Positions 16,309 through 24,844 of a DNA stretch of 64,000 nt are shown in pieces. The notes beneath the pieces were generated by a model. It saw only the letters and a program-made list of their open reading frames with translations, did not search any database and was not told the origin of the DNA. The position numbers and the translations under genes are program-made. This DNA is from Fimenecus sp045631225 (GTDB taxonomy: Bacteria > Bacillota > Clostridia > Oscillospirales > Acutalibacteraceae). The DNA lies in contig JAZQUG010000009.1 in NCBI GenBank assembly GCA_045631225.1, forward strand, positions 1-64,000, written 5' to 3'. Every line of letters begins with the position of its first letter. Position 1 is the stretch's first letter.

Positions 16309-17259
16309 TTACTGTACTGCCAAAGTTGTTTCTTCTTCTTTTTCTTTACCTGTTGTTGATTCTTCACTTGAATTTTCGTCGTTTTCTTGAGGTATATCAG
16401 TTGTTGATTCCTCTGTCACAGGTTCAGTTGTTGACACTTCTTCTGCCCAATATCCTTTACCGTCAACAGTAAGATTTATAGTTCCTCGATATAGATTGTT
16501 TTCTTGATTTTGTCTTTCTATGGCAGCTTTACCCAAAGCCAATTTTGAACTGAGATTTTCTTTATCTGTTTCACCTAATTCAAGTGTTATTCTTCCCTGA
16601 TAAACGATTTTTATGTTGTATATATCTGACAAATTAACACTTGTTATTCCGTCTATTCCCACATTTTCACATTCTGAGAAGACATCATTAAGTTTAGCGA
16701 AAACTTTTTCCGACTCAAGTGAAATTACTTCACCGACTTCAATGGATTTTATTTCACCTAAATTTGCTAAAATTATATTTTCCCCTACCATTTCAAGGTC
16801 TTTTTCAAGCACCTTTCCGTTTCTGTCAAGAAGAATATAATAGCCATCCTTTGCAACCGCCATATAAGCATCTGTTTTTGCTATAACAATCTCAAGTGTT
16901 GATGGCAAACGACGTTTGATTTTAGCTGAACCAACATATGCTAATTCTGATGATATTTCTTCGTTAAGAGCATCTTTAGAAAGGAAAATAAGATTATCAC
17001 CTGTCTTTACTCCTGACGCTTCAATAATTTCCTTGTCAGAATATACCTTATCACCTGAAACAACGATTTTATTTATATTGAAAAATAATGTTAATGCAAG
17101 CACCACACCAACGCAAAGAAATACTATTCCGATTAAAGTACGAATAACTATTTTCTTTCTGCGAATTTTCTTTTTACGTTGATTAGTGCGGTTAATAATA
17201 CGCTCATTGTTTGAAAGTTGAGTCTGGCGATTAAAATTATTCTGTTGTGACTTGTTCAT
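16309..17259 (-). CDS. ftsQ: Cell division protein FtsQ/DivIB
   Basis: This bitopic division protein has 316 residues. A basic cytoplasmic N-terminus (RKKKIRRKK) and one transmembrane helix (about 40-62) are followed by a POTRA domain (INKIVVSGDKVYSDKEI) and the FtsQ beta domain (RRLPSTLEIVI, GYYILLDRNGKVL). The C-terminus is a Ser/Thr/Glu-rich low-complexity tail of about 45 residues that most homologs lack. It overlaps murA by 23 bp, which implies coupling. DivIB scaffolds the FtsL-DivIC-PBP complex. Confidence 0.9.
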   Translation of the reverse strand: MNKSQQNNFNRQTQLSNNERIINRTNQRKKKIRRKKIVIRTLIGIVFLCVGVVLALTLFFNINKIVVSGDKVYSDKEIIEASGVKTGDNLIFLSKDALNEEISSELAYVGSAKIKRRLPSTLEIVIAKTDAYMAVAKDGYYILLDRNGKVLEKDLEMVGENIILANLGEIKSIEVGEVISLESEKVFAKLNDVFSECENVGIDGITSVNLSDIYNIKIVYQGRITLELGETDKENLSSKLALGKAAIERQNQENNLYRGTINLTVDGKGYWAEEVSTTEPVTEESTTDIPQENDENSSEESTTGKEKEEETTLAVQ

Positions 17260-18520
17260 TTTCTTTCACCCTTTTTATGTCCGCACCCAAAAATTGTAGT
17301 ACTTTTTCCGGTTCCTCATATCCTCTGTCAATATGATGAGTTTCTGATATTTCTGTTATTCCGTTTGCACAAAGTCCTGCAAGAATCATTGCTGAACCCC
17401 CACGAAGGTCAGTAGCCCTTACATTTGCTCCATTAAGAGCTTTTACACCCTCTACCACAGCCATTCTGCCCTCTGCATGAATTTTTGCACCGAATCGCAA
17501 AAGCTCACCGATATGCTTGAAACGACTTTCAAATATATTTTCTATAAATACGCTTGTGCCGTCAGCAATTGTGGTAAGTGCCATCATCTGTGCCTGAACA
17601 TCCGTCGGAAAACCGGGATGTGGCATTGTGCGTGTCATTTTTATTCTTTTTAACTGTTTTTGAGAAGAAACTGTTACATTTCTTCCTTTTACAAAAACAA
17701 GACAGCCCGTTTCCCGAAGTGGCTGGATTATGGGCCCTAAATGAGATGGCACAACATCTTTCACACAAACCTTTCCACCTGTCATTGCTGTTGCAATCAT
17801 ATAAGTTGCCGCCACAATTCTGTCGGGGATTATTGTATGTTCAGCAGAATGAAGACGGGACACGCCTTCAATCACTATTGTGCCGTCACCTGCTCCGTAA
17901 ATCTTTGCGCCACAACGATTGAGAAAATCTGCCAAATCACTTATTTCAGGTTCTCGTGCTGCATTTGAAATTACTGTTGTACCCTTTGCAAGAGTTGAAG
18001 CAAGAATTATATTTTCTGTTGCCCCCACACTTGGAAAAGCAAGAACAATACGAGTTCCACAAAGTCCTTTTTCTTCTGCTGAACAGATTATATATCCATT
18101 CTCATTGGTAACTGTAGCACCAAATTGTTCCATTGCTGAAAGATGTAAATCAATAGGACGAAGCCCTATTTCACAACCTCCCGGGGTTGACAAAATCGCC
18201 TTTCCCATTCTGCCGATTATTCCACCGAGAAAAACAATTGATGATCGCATTTCTCTCATCAGATTATCGGGAACATCCTGTCGGCACATTGTTGATGAAT
18301 CAACAGTCACAGTATGACCTTCACGGGAAACTGTACAGCCAAGATAACGAAGTATTCTGATTGTTGCATCCACATCAGAAAGATACGGACAATTATGTAT
18401 AACGGAAACTCCGTTTACAAGAAGCGTCGCTACGAGAATCGGCAAAACACTGTTTTTAGCTCCCTGAACAGAAATTTCTCCGTTCAGTTTCTTGCCACCA
18501 TTGACAATTATTTTATTCAA
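17237..18520 (-). CDS. murA: UDP-N-acetylglucosamine 1-carboxyvinyltransferase MurA
   Basis: MurA catalyses the first committed step of peptidoglycan synthesis, transferring enolpyruvate to UDP-GlcNAc. The protein is 427 residues long, with the N-terminal GGKKLNGEISVQGAKNS substrate loop and the catalytic cysteine in PGGCEIGLRP (about residue 115), the site attacked by fosfomycin. The Cys is intact. It lies between murG and ftsQ in the cluster and has a normal length. Confidence 0.96.
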   Translation of the reverse strand: MNKIIVNGGKKLNGEISVQGAKNSVLPILVATLLVNGVSVIHNCPYLSDVDATIRILRYLGCTVSREGHTVTVDSSTMCRQDVPDNLMREMRSSIVFLGGIIGRMGKAILSTPGGCEIGLRPIDLHLSAMEQFGATVTNENGYIICSAEEKGLCGTRIVLAFPSVGATENIILASTLAKGTTVISNAAREPEISDLADFLNRCGAKIYGAGDGTIVIEGVSRLHSAEHTIIPDRIVAATYMIATAMTGGKVCVKDVVPSHLGPIIQPLRETGCLVFVKGRNVTVSSQKQLKRIKMTRTMPHPGFPTDVQAQMMALTTIADGTSVFIENIFESRFKHIGELLRFGAKIHAEGRMAVVEGVKALNGANVRATDLRGGSAMILAGLCANGITEISETHHIDRGYEEPEKVLQFLGADIKRVKENEQVTTE

Positions 18521-18591
18521 TTTTCACACGCCCTTTTCAGTATAAACCTTTGCGTCATATACTATGCAGTTCATGTGAAAAGTGTTATTTT

Positions 18592-19704
18592 TTACAGTGA
18601 TGTTATTATTCTGCAAATTTCAGAAAGTGCATTAAGCTTTGCATCTTTACCTGCATTATGTGAAATCAACTGAAGCTTTGATTTATCATTTTTCAGTTCA
18701 AGAATTTTCTGTGCAAGACATCCACCGTCAAGGTCTTTTTCTTCAATAAGCACAGCGCCGTCATTTTTTGCAAGAGCCATAGCATTATGGAACTGATGGT
18801 TTTCTGCAACATTTGGTGAAGGGATGAGAATTGATGGTTTCCCGAGTGCCTGAATTTCTGAAATTGAACTTGCGCCCGCACGGCTGATTACTAAATCACA
18901 AGCCGAAAGACAAATATCCATATTGTCAATATACTGACGAATTTCTATGTTTGTACCTTTACCAAAAGGAATGTTCATTTCCTTGAGTTTTGCTTCAACC
19001 CAATCTCCAAATTTCCCTGTTGAATGTAAGAAACAGATATCTTTTTCGTCTTTCAATATGTCAAGCATATCCACAACTGCATTATTGATAGCATTCGCTC
19101 CTAAAGAGCCACCCATCGAAAGAACGAGCATATCGCTATTTTTAAGTCCTAATGTTGCACGGGCAAAATCACGGTCTGCTTTTATAATTTCTCGTCTTAC
19201 AGGAAGTCCTGTCACAACAGGAGGATTTTTGCAAGTCATATGCTTTTCTGCATCAGCAGATGTAAGCATTACTTTATCAACTTTTTTAGCAAGCGCCTTA
19301 TTTGCAACTCCGGGAAAAGCATTCTGCTCATGAATTGCAGTTTTTATACCCATTTTAACAGCAGAATTCAGAACAGGACCTGTTACATAGCCACCAAAAC
19401 CGACTACTACATCAGGTTTGAATTCTTCAATGATTTTCTTTGCAACTGAACTTGCTTTTAATGTAAGGCAAACTGTTTTTATATTTTCGACAAATCCCTT
19501 GAGATTCATCTGACGGGAAAAGCCATTCATTTTAACAGTTTTGATAGGAAATCCTGCTTTTGGAACAATTTGTGTTTCCATTCTTCCTTCTGTTCCTACA
19601 AAGAGAATTTCGGAAGATGGGTCAAGCCTTCTGATTTCACTTGCAACAGCAACGGCAGGATTAATATGTCCGCCCGTGCCACCTGCAACAAACATTACTT
19701 TCAC
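18592..19704 (-). CDS. murG: UDP-GlcNAc--lipid I N-acetylglucosaminyltransferase MurG
   Basis: MurG converts lipid I to lipid II on the inner membrane face. It has the glycine-rich GGTGGHINPA loop at the N-terminus, a second domain with GGSLGA, and the UDP-GlcNAc site region ISRAGASSISE. I prefer the GTG at 19704 (370 residues) because AAGGGG lies 8 nt upstream and the frame begins MKVMFVAGGTGGH. The upstream GTG at 19713 overlaps the ribosome site. It is coupled to ftsW, whose stop is 5 bp upstream. Confidence 0.95.
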   Translation of the reverse strand: MKVMFVAGGTGGHINPAVAVASEIRRLDPSSEILFVGTEGRMETQIVPKAGFPIKTVKMNGFSRQMNLKGFVENIKTVCLTLKASSVAKKIIEEFKPDVVVGFGGYVTGPVLNSAVKMGIKTAIHEQNAFPGVANKALAKKVDKVMLTSADAEKHMTCKNPPVVTGLPVRREIIKADRDFARATLGLKNSDMLVLSMGGSLGANAINNAVVDMLDILKDEKDICFLHSTGKFGDWVEAKLKEMNIPFGKGTNIEIRQYIDNMDICLSACDLVISRAGASSISEIQALGKPSILIPSPNVAENHQFHNAMALAKNDGAVLIEEKDLDGGCLAQKILELKNDKSKLQLISHNAGKDAKLNALSEICRIITSL

Positions 19705-19709
19705 TATGC

Positions 19710-20942
19710 TCACCCCTTTTTCCTTGCACTTCGTGAAATTGAAAGTACCATTCCCATTTCACATAGCAGAATTACAAGAGATGTACCACCTGCTGAGAAG
19801 AACGGAAGTGAAATACCTGTATTTGGAAGCAAGTCGGACACAACTCCGATATTAAGAGCCACCTGAATACCAATCTGGAAAACAATACCCATACAAAGTA
19901 ATGCACCAAATCGGTCTTTTGCGTTCATACCGATTTTTATGCCTCTGTAAACAAGTAACGCAAAAAGGAAAATGATTGCTGTAGCCCCTACAAAGCCTAA
20001 TTCTTCACAAACAATTGAGAAAATAAAGTCATTCTGTGGTTCAGAAACGTAAAGATGCTTTTGTTTTGACTGACCGAGCCCCGTTCCCAAAAATCCACCT
20101 GAACCAATAGCATAAAGGGAGTTATTTGTCTGCCAACGTGCACCCATAGGTGAATAATCTTTATCGAGCCATGCAATGATTCGTTCACCTGCATATGCCT
20201 CAAGGATTTTCGGATTTGCAATAAGAACAATAACTGCAATTACCACAACAACGGTACCGACTGCAAACCATCGTCCTCTTACCTCGCCAAGCCAAAGAAC
20301 TGTAACACCAAGAGCCAACATAAGAATTGTACCTGAAACGTGATTTTCAAGGTAAACAAGACCGGCGAAAAGAAGAATTATCATTCCGTAACAGATAACA
20401 CTTGTGAATGACTTATAAACCATTACTCTGCCATCTGTAAATTCACCGATTTTTTTACAAAGTGTCATTTCACTCGGAATCTTTCCTGTAACACCTTTGT
20501 AGTTTCTTTCAAGAAAAAATGCGAGAATCATAATAAGACCGATTTTTGCAATTTCAGATGGTTGGAATGTTGTGAATCCTAAGTTAATCCATCTTTTGAA
20601 GCCCGGTTTATATTCAGGTAAAAACAGCACAATTACCAACAAAAACAGTGATGCGCCAAAAGCAATTATTGCAACGAGTCTCAAGTATTCATATCTGATT
20701 TTTGAAATTGCAAACATCAGCACAATGCCTATAACTGCAAAGAATAACTGACGTGTAAAAATCTGTGTACTGCTTCCACGATTATAATAACTGTAAGTAT
20801 AGCTGGCAGAAAACAGCATTATAAGACCAACTGTTACGATAGTCATTAAGATTATGAGAAAAGGAATATCCATTGAACCCTGTGCAAAAAAAGCATTAAA
20901 TATAGAATTTTTCTTTTTCATTTTTCTTGTTTTTGTTGCCAT
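19710..20942 (-). CDS. ftsW: SEDS glycosyltransferase FtsW
   Basis: This polytopic protein has 410 residues and about ten transmembrane helices. It is the SEDS peptidoglycan polymerase that works with the class B PBP at the septum. Family signposts are MLFSASYTYSYY near the N-terminus, PSEIAKIGLIMILAFFL, and the C-terminal GISLPFFSAGGTS. It follows mraY directly; murD, usually found between them, is absent. Confidence 0.95.
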   Translation of the reverse strand: MATKTRKMKKKNSIFNAFFAQGSMDIPFLIILMTIVTVGLIMLFSASYTYSYYNRGSSTQIFTRQLFFAVIGIVLMFAISKIRYEYLRLVAIIAFGASLFLLVIVLFLPEYKPGFKRWINLGFTTFQPSEIAKIGLIMILAFFLERNYKGVTGKIPSEMTLCKKIGEFTDGRVMVYKSFTSVICYGMIILLFAGLVYLENHVSGTILMLALGVTVLWLGEVRGRWFAVGTVVVVIAVIVLIANPKILEAYAGERIIAWLDKDYSPMGARWQTNNSLYAIGSGGFLGTGLGQSKQKHLYVSEPQNDFIFSIVCEELGFVGATAIIFLFALLVYRGIKIGMNAKDRFGALLCMGIVFQIGIQVALNIGVVSDLLPNTGISLPFFSAGGTSLVILLCEMGMVLSISRSARKKG

Positions 20943-20974
20943 TTTCTCACCACCTGTTTAAATCTATATGAAAA

Positions 20975-22006
20975 TTATTTGTTTATAATTCCGTACCAAT
21001 AAAGTGCAAGTCCTATTGCACAACCAACCATATTTACAAGTGTAAACACTGTTACAATTTTACGCTCTTTCCATCCGCACATTTCAAAATGATGATGAAT
21101 CGGAGCCATTTTGAAAATTCTCTTACCGTGAGTAATTTTGAAATAACCAATCTGGATAACATCTGAAAGTGCTTCGATTACATAGATAATACCGAAAAGC
21201 ACAAGAATAATCGGACAATCAATGGCATAAGCAAGTGCTACAACCATACCGCCCAAGAACATTGAACCTGTATCACCCATCATAACCTTTGATGGATAGT
21301 AGTTCCAGATAAGGTAGCCTAAACAACCACCTGCAAGACCGGCTGCAAGGATACTGATTCCGAAGAATTTTGTCATAAGTGCTGCGATACAGAAAGCAAT
21401 TGCTGCAACTGATGTTACGCTTGCACAAAGGCCATCAACACCATCTGTAAAGTTCACTGCATTAACTGCACCATAAATTACACATATTCCGAAAATCCAG
21501 AAGAACCATTTAAGGTCAACTGCACCTACAAAAGGAATCTTCATATAGGTAAGACCATTCATATAAAGTGCCACGAGATAACCAATAATTAAAATTACTT
21601 GTGGAATAGTTTTCTGAATTTCTGTAAGACCCAAGTTTCTCTTTTTAACAACCTTGATGTAGTCATCTGCAAAGCCTACAAAACCGAGACCAATTGCAAG
21701 AATCACACCTGCTACGAGTTTAACCTTTAATGTATCGGGCATAGCATGCTCACTTGAGAAAAGATTTCCACCCATAAGATGGTCTGTAACAAGAACACAT
21801 GCAACTGATACAAGTGTACTGATAATGAACATTATACCGCCCATTACAGGTGTTCCCTGTTTTGACTTATGCCATGCAGGACCGATATCGAGAATAGTCT
21901 GACCAAATTTTAATTTTCTAAGCCAAGGAATAAGCACAAACCCCAATAAAAATGCGATTAAAAAGCTTAAAACTGCTGTTGTACCTAATGCTGCATAAAT
22001 ATTCAT
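20975..22006 (-). CDS. mraY: Phospho-N-acetylmuramoyl-pentapeptide transferase MraY
   Basis: MraY makes lipid I by transferring phospho-MurNAc-pentapeptide to undecaprenyl phosphate. The protein has 343 residues and ten predicted membrane helices. Conserved segments seen are TPVMGGIMF, FADDYIKV (catalytic Asp pair), NFTDGVDGL, MGDTGSMFLGG, and the HHHFEMCGW motif. Length is normal, and it is spaced 12 bp from murF. Confidence 0.97.
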   Translation of the reverse strand: MNIYAALGTTAVLSFLIAFLLGFVLIPWLRKLKFGQTILDIGPAWHKSKQGTPVMGGIMFIISTLVSVACVLVTDHLMGGNLFSSEHAMPDTLKVKLVAGVILAIGLGFVGFADDYIKVVKKRNLGLTEIQKTIPQVILIIGYLVALYMNGLTYMKIPFVGAVDLKWFFWIFGICVIYGAVNAVNFTDGVDGLCASVTSVAAIAFCIAALMTKFFGISILAAGLAGGCLGYLIWNYYPSKVMMGDTGSMFLGGMVVALAYAIDCPIILVLFGIIYVIEALSDVIQIGYFKITHGKRIFKMAPIHHHFEMCGWKERKIVTVFTLVNMVGCAIGLALYWYGIINK

Positions 22007-22018
22007 AAGAACAACTCC

Positions 22019-23380
22019 TTATTTAACATCCCACTGTTCATATATTTTTTCAAAAACTTCTTCAAGTTTCATTCCACGACTTGCTTTGAAAAGAAGTGTA
22101 TCACCGGTTTCAATTTCACTTAAAAGAGTCTTTGTAAGTTCCGTTTTATCTGTAAATGCGAAAACATTTTTCATCCCTTTGTTTTTCGCACTTTCTGCCA
22201 TATATTTTGATTCTTCACCATAGGTATAGAGAATATCAACATTGCACTCAGCAGCATACTCACCTACTGTTCTGTGAGCAGTTTCGCTGTAACTACCCAT
22301 TTCAAGCATATCACCTAAAACAGCAATTTTTCTGCCTTTTGCAATTTTACAAAGTGAATTCAGACCTGCTTTTTGTGAATCGGGACTTGCGTTGTAGCAA
22401 TCCTCGATTACTGTAATTCCATTTGTTTCACGGATTCTCTGTCGCATACCTGACGGAGCGTAATTTTTAAGTCCATTTGCGATATTTTCAGGTGAAATTC
22501 CGTATTCAAGACCTACTGCAAAAGCTGACAAAGCATCATAAACATTGTGAATACCGACTGTCGGAATTGTTATTTTCTGTCTTATATCACCTTTAACTGC
22601 AATAAACTCTGTTGAAAGCCCGATTTCATTTATATCTTCTGCCAAAATGTCGCAGTTTTTATTTTCAATACCGAAGAAAACAATGTTGTAATCATCATTT
22701 TCAACTGTTGAAAGCATATCATTATCACCGTTCAGGAAAAGCGATGAGCCTTTTTTGAGACCATCAAGCATTTCGAGTTTGGCTTGTAAAATGCCTTCTC
22801 TTGAACCGAGATTTTCGATATGTGAAACACCCACATTTGTAATAATTGCACAATCAGGTTTTGCACATTTTGCAAGAACAGAGATTTGTCCGAAACCATC
22901 CATACCCATTTCAATAACAGCATTTTTGGTGGTATTTTCAAGCCTGAAAAGAGTTTTCGGAACACCGATTTCGTTGTTGAAATTTCCTTCAGTTTTAAGT
23001 GTTTCACCACTTTGTTCCATTACACAAGCTACCATTTCTTTTGTTGTCGTTTTACCGACACTTCCTGTAAGACCGATTACTCTCAAATCCTTTATTGAGC
23101 ATCTGTAATATGACGCGAAATCGACAAGTGCATCTTTTGTATCTTCAACATAAATCACAGGTGCTGAACACTCAACCTGTTTGTGACATACAACTGCACC
23201 TACGCCTTTTTCTGCAACATCTTTCACAAAATCGTGACCGTCAAAGCGTTCACCTTTGATTGCAAAAAACAAAGTGTTTTCATCCACATCACGACTGTCA
23301 ATAGACACACGATTTATTATATTTTGAGAATCAATATTTGTTCCTAATGCTTTTGCAATTTCTGTTACCTTTAAGTTCAT
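22019..23380 (-). CDS. murF: UDP-N-acetylmuramoyl-tripeptide--D-alanyl-D-alanine ligase MurF
   Basis: MurF adds D-Ala-D-Ala to the UDP-MurNAc tripeptide. The protein has 453 residues, with the N-terminal substrate domain (SIDSRDVDENTLFFAIKGERFDGHDF), the ATP loop GLTGSVGKTTTKEM, the NNEIGVP motif, and DCYNASPDS in the C-terminal region. It sits 15 bp downstream of murE. Nothing unusual. Confidence 0.96.
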   Translation of the reverse strand: MNLKVTEIAKALGTNIDSQNIINRVSIDSRDVDENTLFFAIKGERFDGHDFVKDVAEKGVGAVVCHKQVECSAPVIYVEDTKDALVDFASYYRCSIKDLRVIGLTGSVGKTTTKEMVACVMEQSGETLKTEGNFNNEIGVPKTLFRLENTTKNAVIEMGMDGFGQISVLAKCAKPDCAIITNVGVSHIENLGSREGILQAKLEMLDGLKKGSSLFLNGDNDMLSTVENDDYNIVFFGIENKNCDILAEDINEIGLSTEFIAVKGDIRQKITIPTVGIHNVYDALSAFAVGLEYGISPENIANGLKNYAPSGMRQRIRETNGITVIEDCYNASPDSQKAGLNSLCKIAKGRKIAVLGDMLEMGSYSETAHRTVGEYAAECNVDILYTYGEESKYMAESAKNKGMKNVFAFTDKTELTKTLLSEIETGDTLLFKASRGMKLEEVFEKIYEQWDVK

Positions 23381-23395
23381 TATTTTCTCCTGAAG

Positions 23396-24823
23396 CTACT
23401 TAAAATATTCCTCAATAATTTCCCGTTCATCAAAATGTATTTTTTCTTTCCCGATAACCTGATAGGTTTCGTGACCTTTACCTGCAAGAATTACTGTATC
23501 CCCTTTTCGTGCTTTTGAAAGTGCGAATTCAATTGCCTGACGACGATTTTCTATAACTGCAATTCTTGATTTTGTTTTTTCCATTCCACATAGAATATCA
23601 TTCATAATAAGCAAAGGATTCTCTGTACGTGGATTATCGGTTGTCACGATTGCATAGTTGGATAATTCTCCGGCAATTCTGCCCATTTCAGCTCGTTTTG
23701 ACTTATCTCTGTCACCGCCACAACCAAAGACAACAAACACTCTGCCTTTTGTCATTTCACGTACAGAAGACAAGATATTCTGAAGACCATCAGGTGTATG
23801 TGCATAATCTATCATCACAGTATAATTCTTCGGCACAGGAACTACTTCTCCTCTGCCTTTAACAAATGCAACATTTCTTATCGCACTTGTGATTCTATCA
23901 ATACTGAAACCCAGATTCAAAAGCAAGGATACAGCACACAAGGTGTTATAAACTGTAAATTTTCCGTGAAGCGGAGATTGAATTCGACTTATACAATCCA
24001 GACCTACAAATTCATATTTAATACCATTTTCATTGCAAACAATGTTCTTTGCAGTGTAATCAGCTTTATCCTGTATCGTTGAATATGTAACAGTCTTGCA
24101 TTGAATTTTATTGAAATTATTCCATATATTTTCATCATCAATGTTTACACAAACAAAATCAGAATTGTTGAAAAGCTCAAATTTTGCACCGATATAATTT
24201 TCCATACATCCGTGATAATCAAGATGTTCCGGAGTTATATTAGTAATTGCTGATGCACAAAAATTGATTCCGTGAACTCGTTTCTGACTCAAGGCTTGTG
24301 AAGACACTTCCATAACACAGTATTCACAACCTGACTCTACCATTCGTGAGAACAATCCATGTAATTCCATCGGTTCGGGAGTAGTGAGAATCGACTCTGT
24401 TTCATCAGTTTCCCAACCATTTTTGATAGTGCCGATTATCCCGCACTTAACACCCATCGAATTGAGCATTTCTTTAATGAAGAAGCAAGTGGATGTTTTT
24501 CCATTAGTACCTGTTACACCAATTATTTTTAGTTTCTTTGACGGATTACCATAAAAATTTGAAGAAATCTGTGCAAATGCTTTCCTCGTATCTTCAACAA
24601 TTATCTGTTGTGGTATTGATAAATCTCTATCCGTTACAACTGCAACAGCACCATTTAGGATTGCTTTTTTCGCAAGAGAATGACCGTCGCAACGATTACC
24701 GTTGATACACACAAATAAAGAATTTTTTAAATTTCCGCTATCCTTATCCGTTACTCTTTCAACTTCCCTTTCTTCATACACGTCCTGTGTTTTCACACCC
24801 TCAAGAAGTGAAGAAAGTTTCAT
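23396..24823 (-). CDS. murE: UDP-N-acetylmuramoyl-L-alanyl-D-glutamate ligase MurE (meso-DAP type)
   Basis: MurE adds the third amino acid of the stem peptide. The protein has 475 residues, with ATP loop GVTGTNGKTST, the TTPE motif, and DYAHTPDGL. The specificity motif DNPRTENP near residue 397 is the form that selects meso-diaminopimelate over lysine, so the cell wall is predicted to be DAP-type. That matters for the three FemX-like genes at 52-56 kb, which elsewhere usually branch lysine. Confidence 0.95.
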   Translation of the reverse strand: MKLSSLLEGVKTQDVYEEREVERVTDKDSGNLKNSLFVCINGNRCDGHSLAKKAILNGAVAVVTDRDLSIPQQIIVEDTRKAFAQISSNFYGNPSKKLKIIGVTGTNGKTSTCFFIKEMLNSMGVKCGIIGTIKNGWETDETESILTTPEPMELHGLFSRMVESGCEYCVMEVSSQALSQKRVHGINFCASAITNITPEHLDYHGCMENYIGAKFELFNNSDFVCVNIDDENIWNNFNKIQCKTVTYSTIQDKADYTAKNIVCNENGIKYEFVGLDCISRIQSPLHGKFTVYNTLCAVSLLLNLGFSIDRITSAIRNVAFVKGRGEVVPVPKNYTVMIDYAHTPDGLQNILSSVREMTKGRVFVVFGCGGDRDKSKRAEMGRIAGELSNYAIVTTDNPRTENPLLIMNDILCGMEKTKSRIAVIENRRQAIEFALSKARKGDTVILAGKGHETYQVIGKEKIHFDEREIIEEYFK

Positions 24824-24844
24824 TGTATTTACCTCATATTTAAT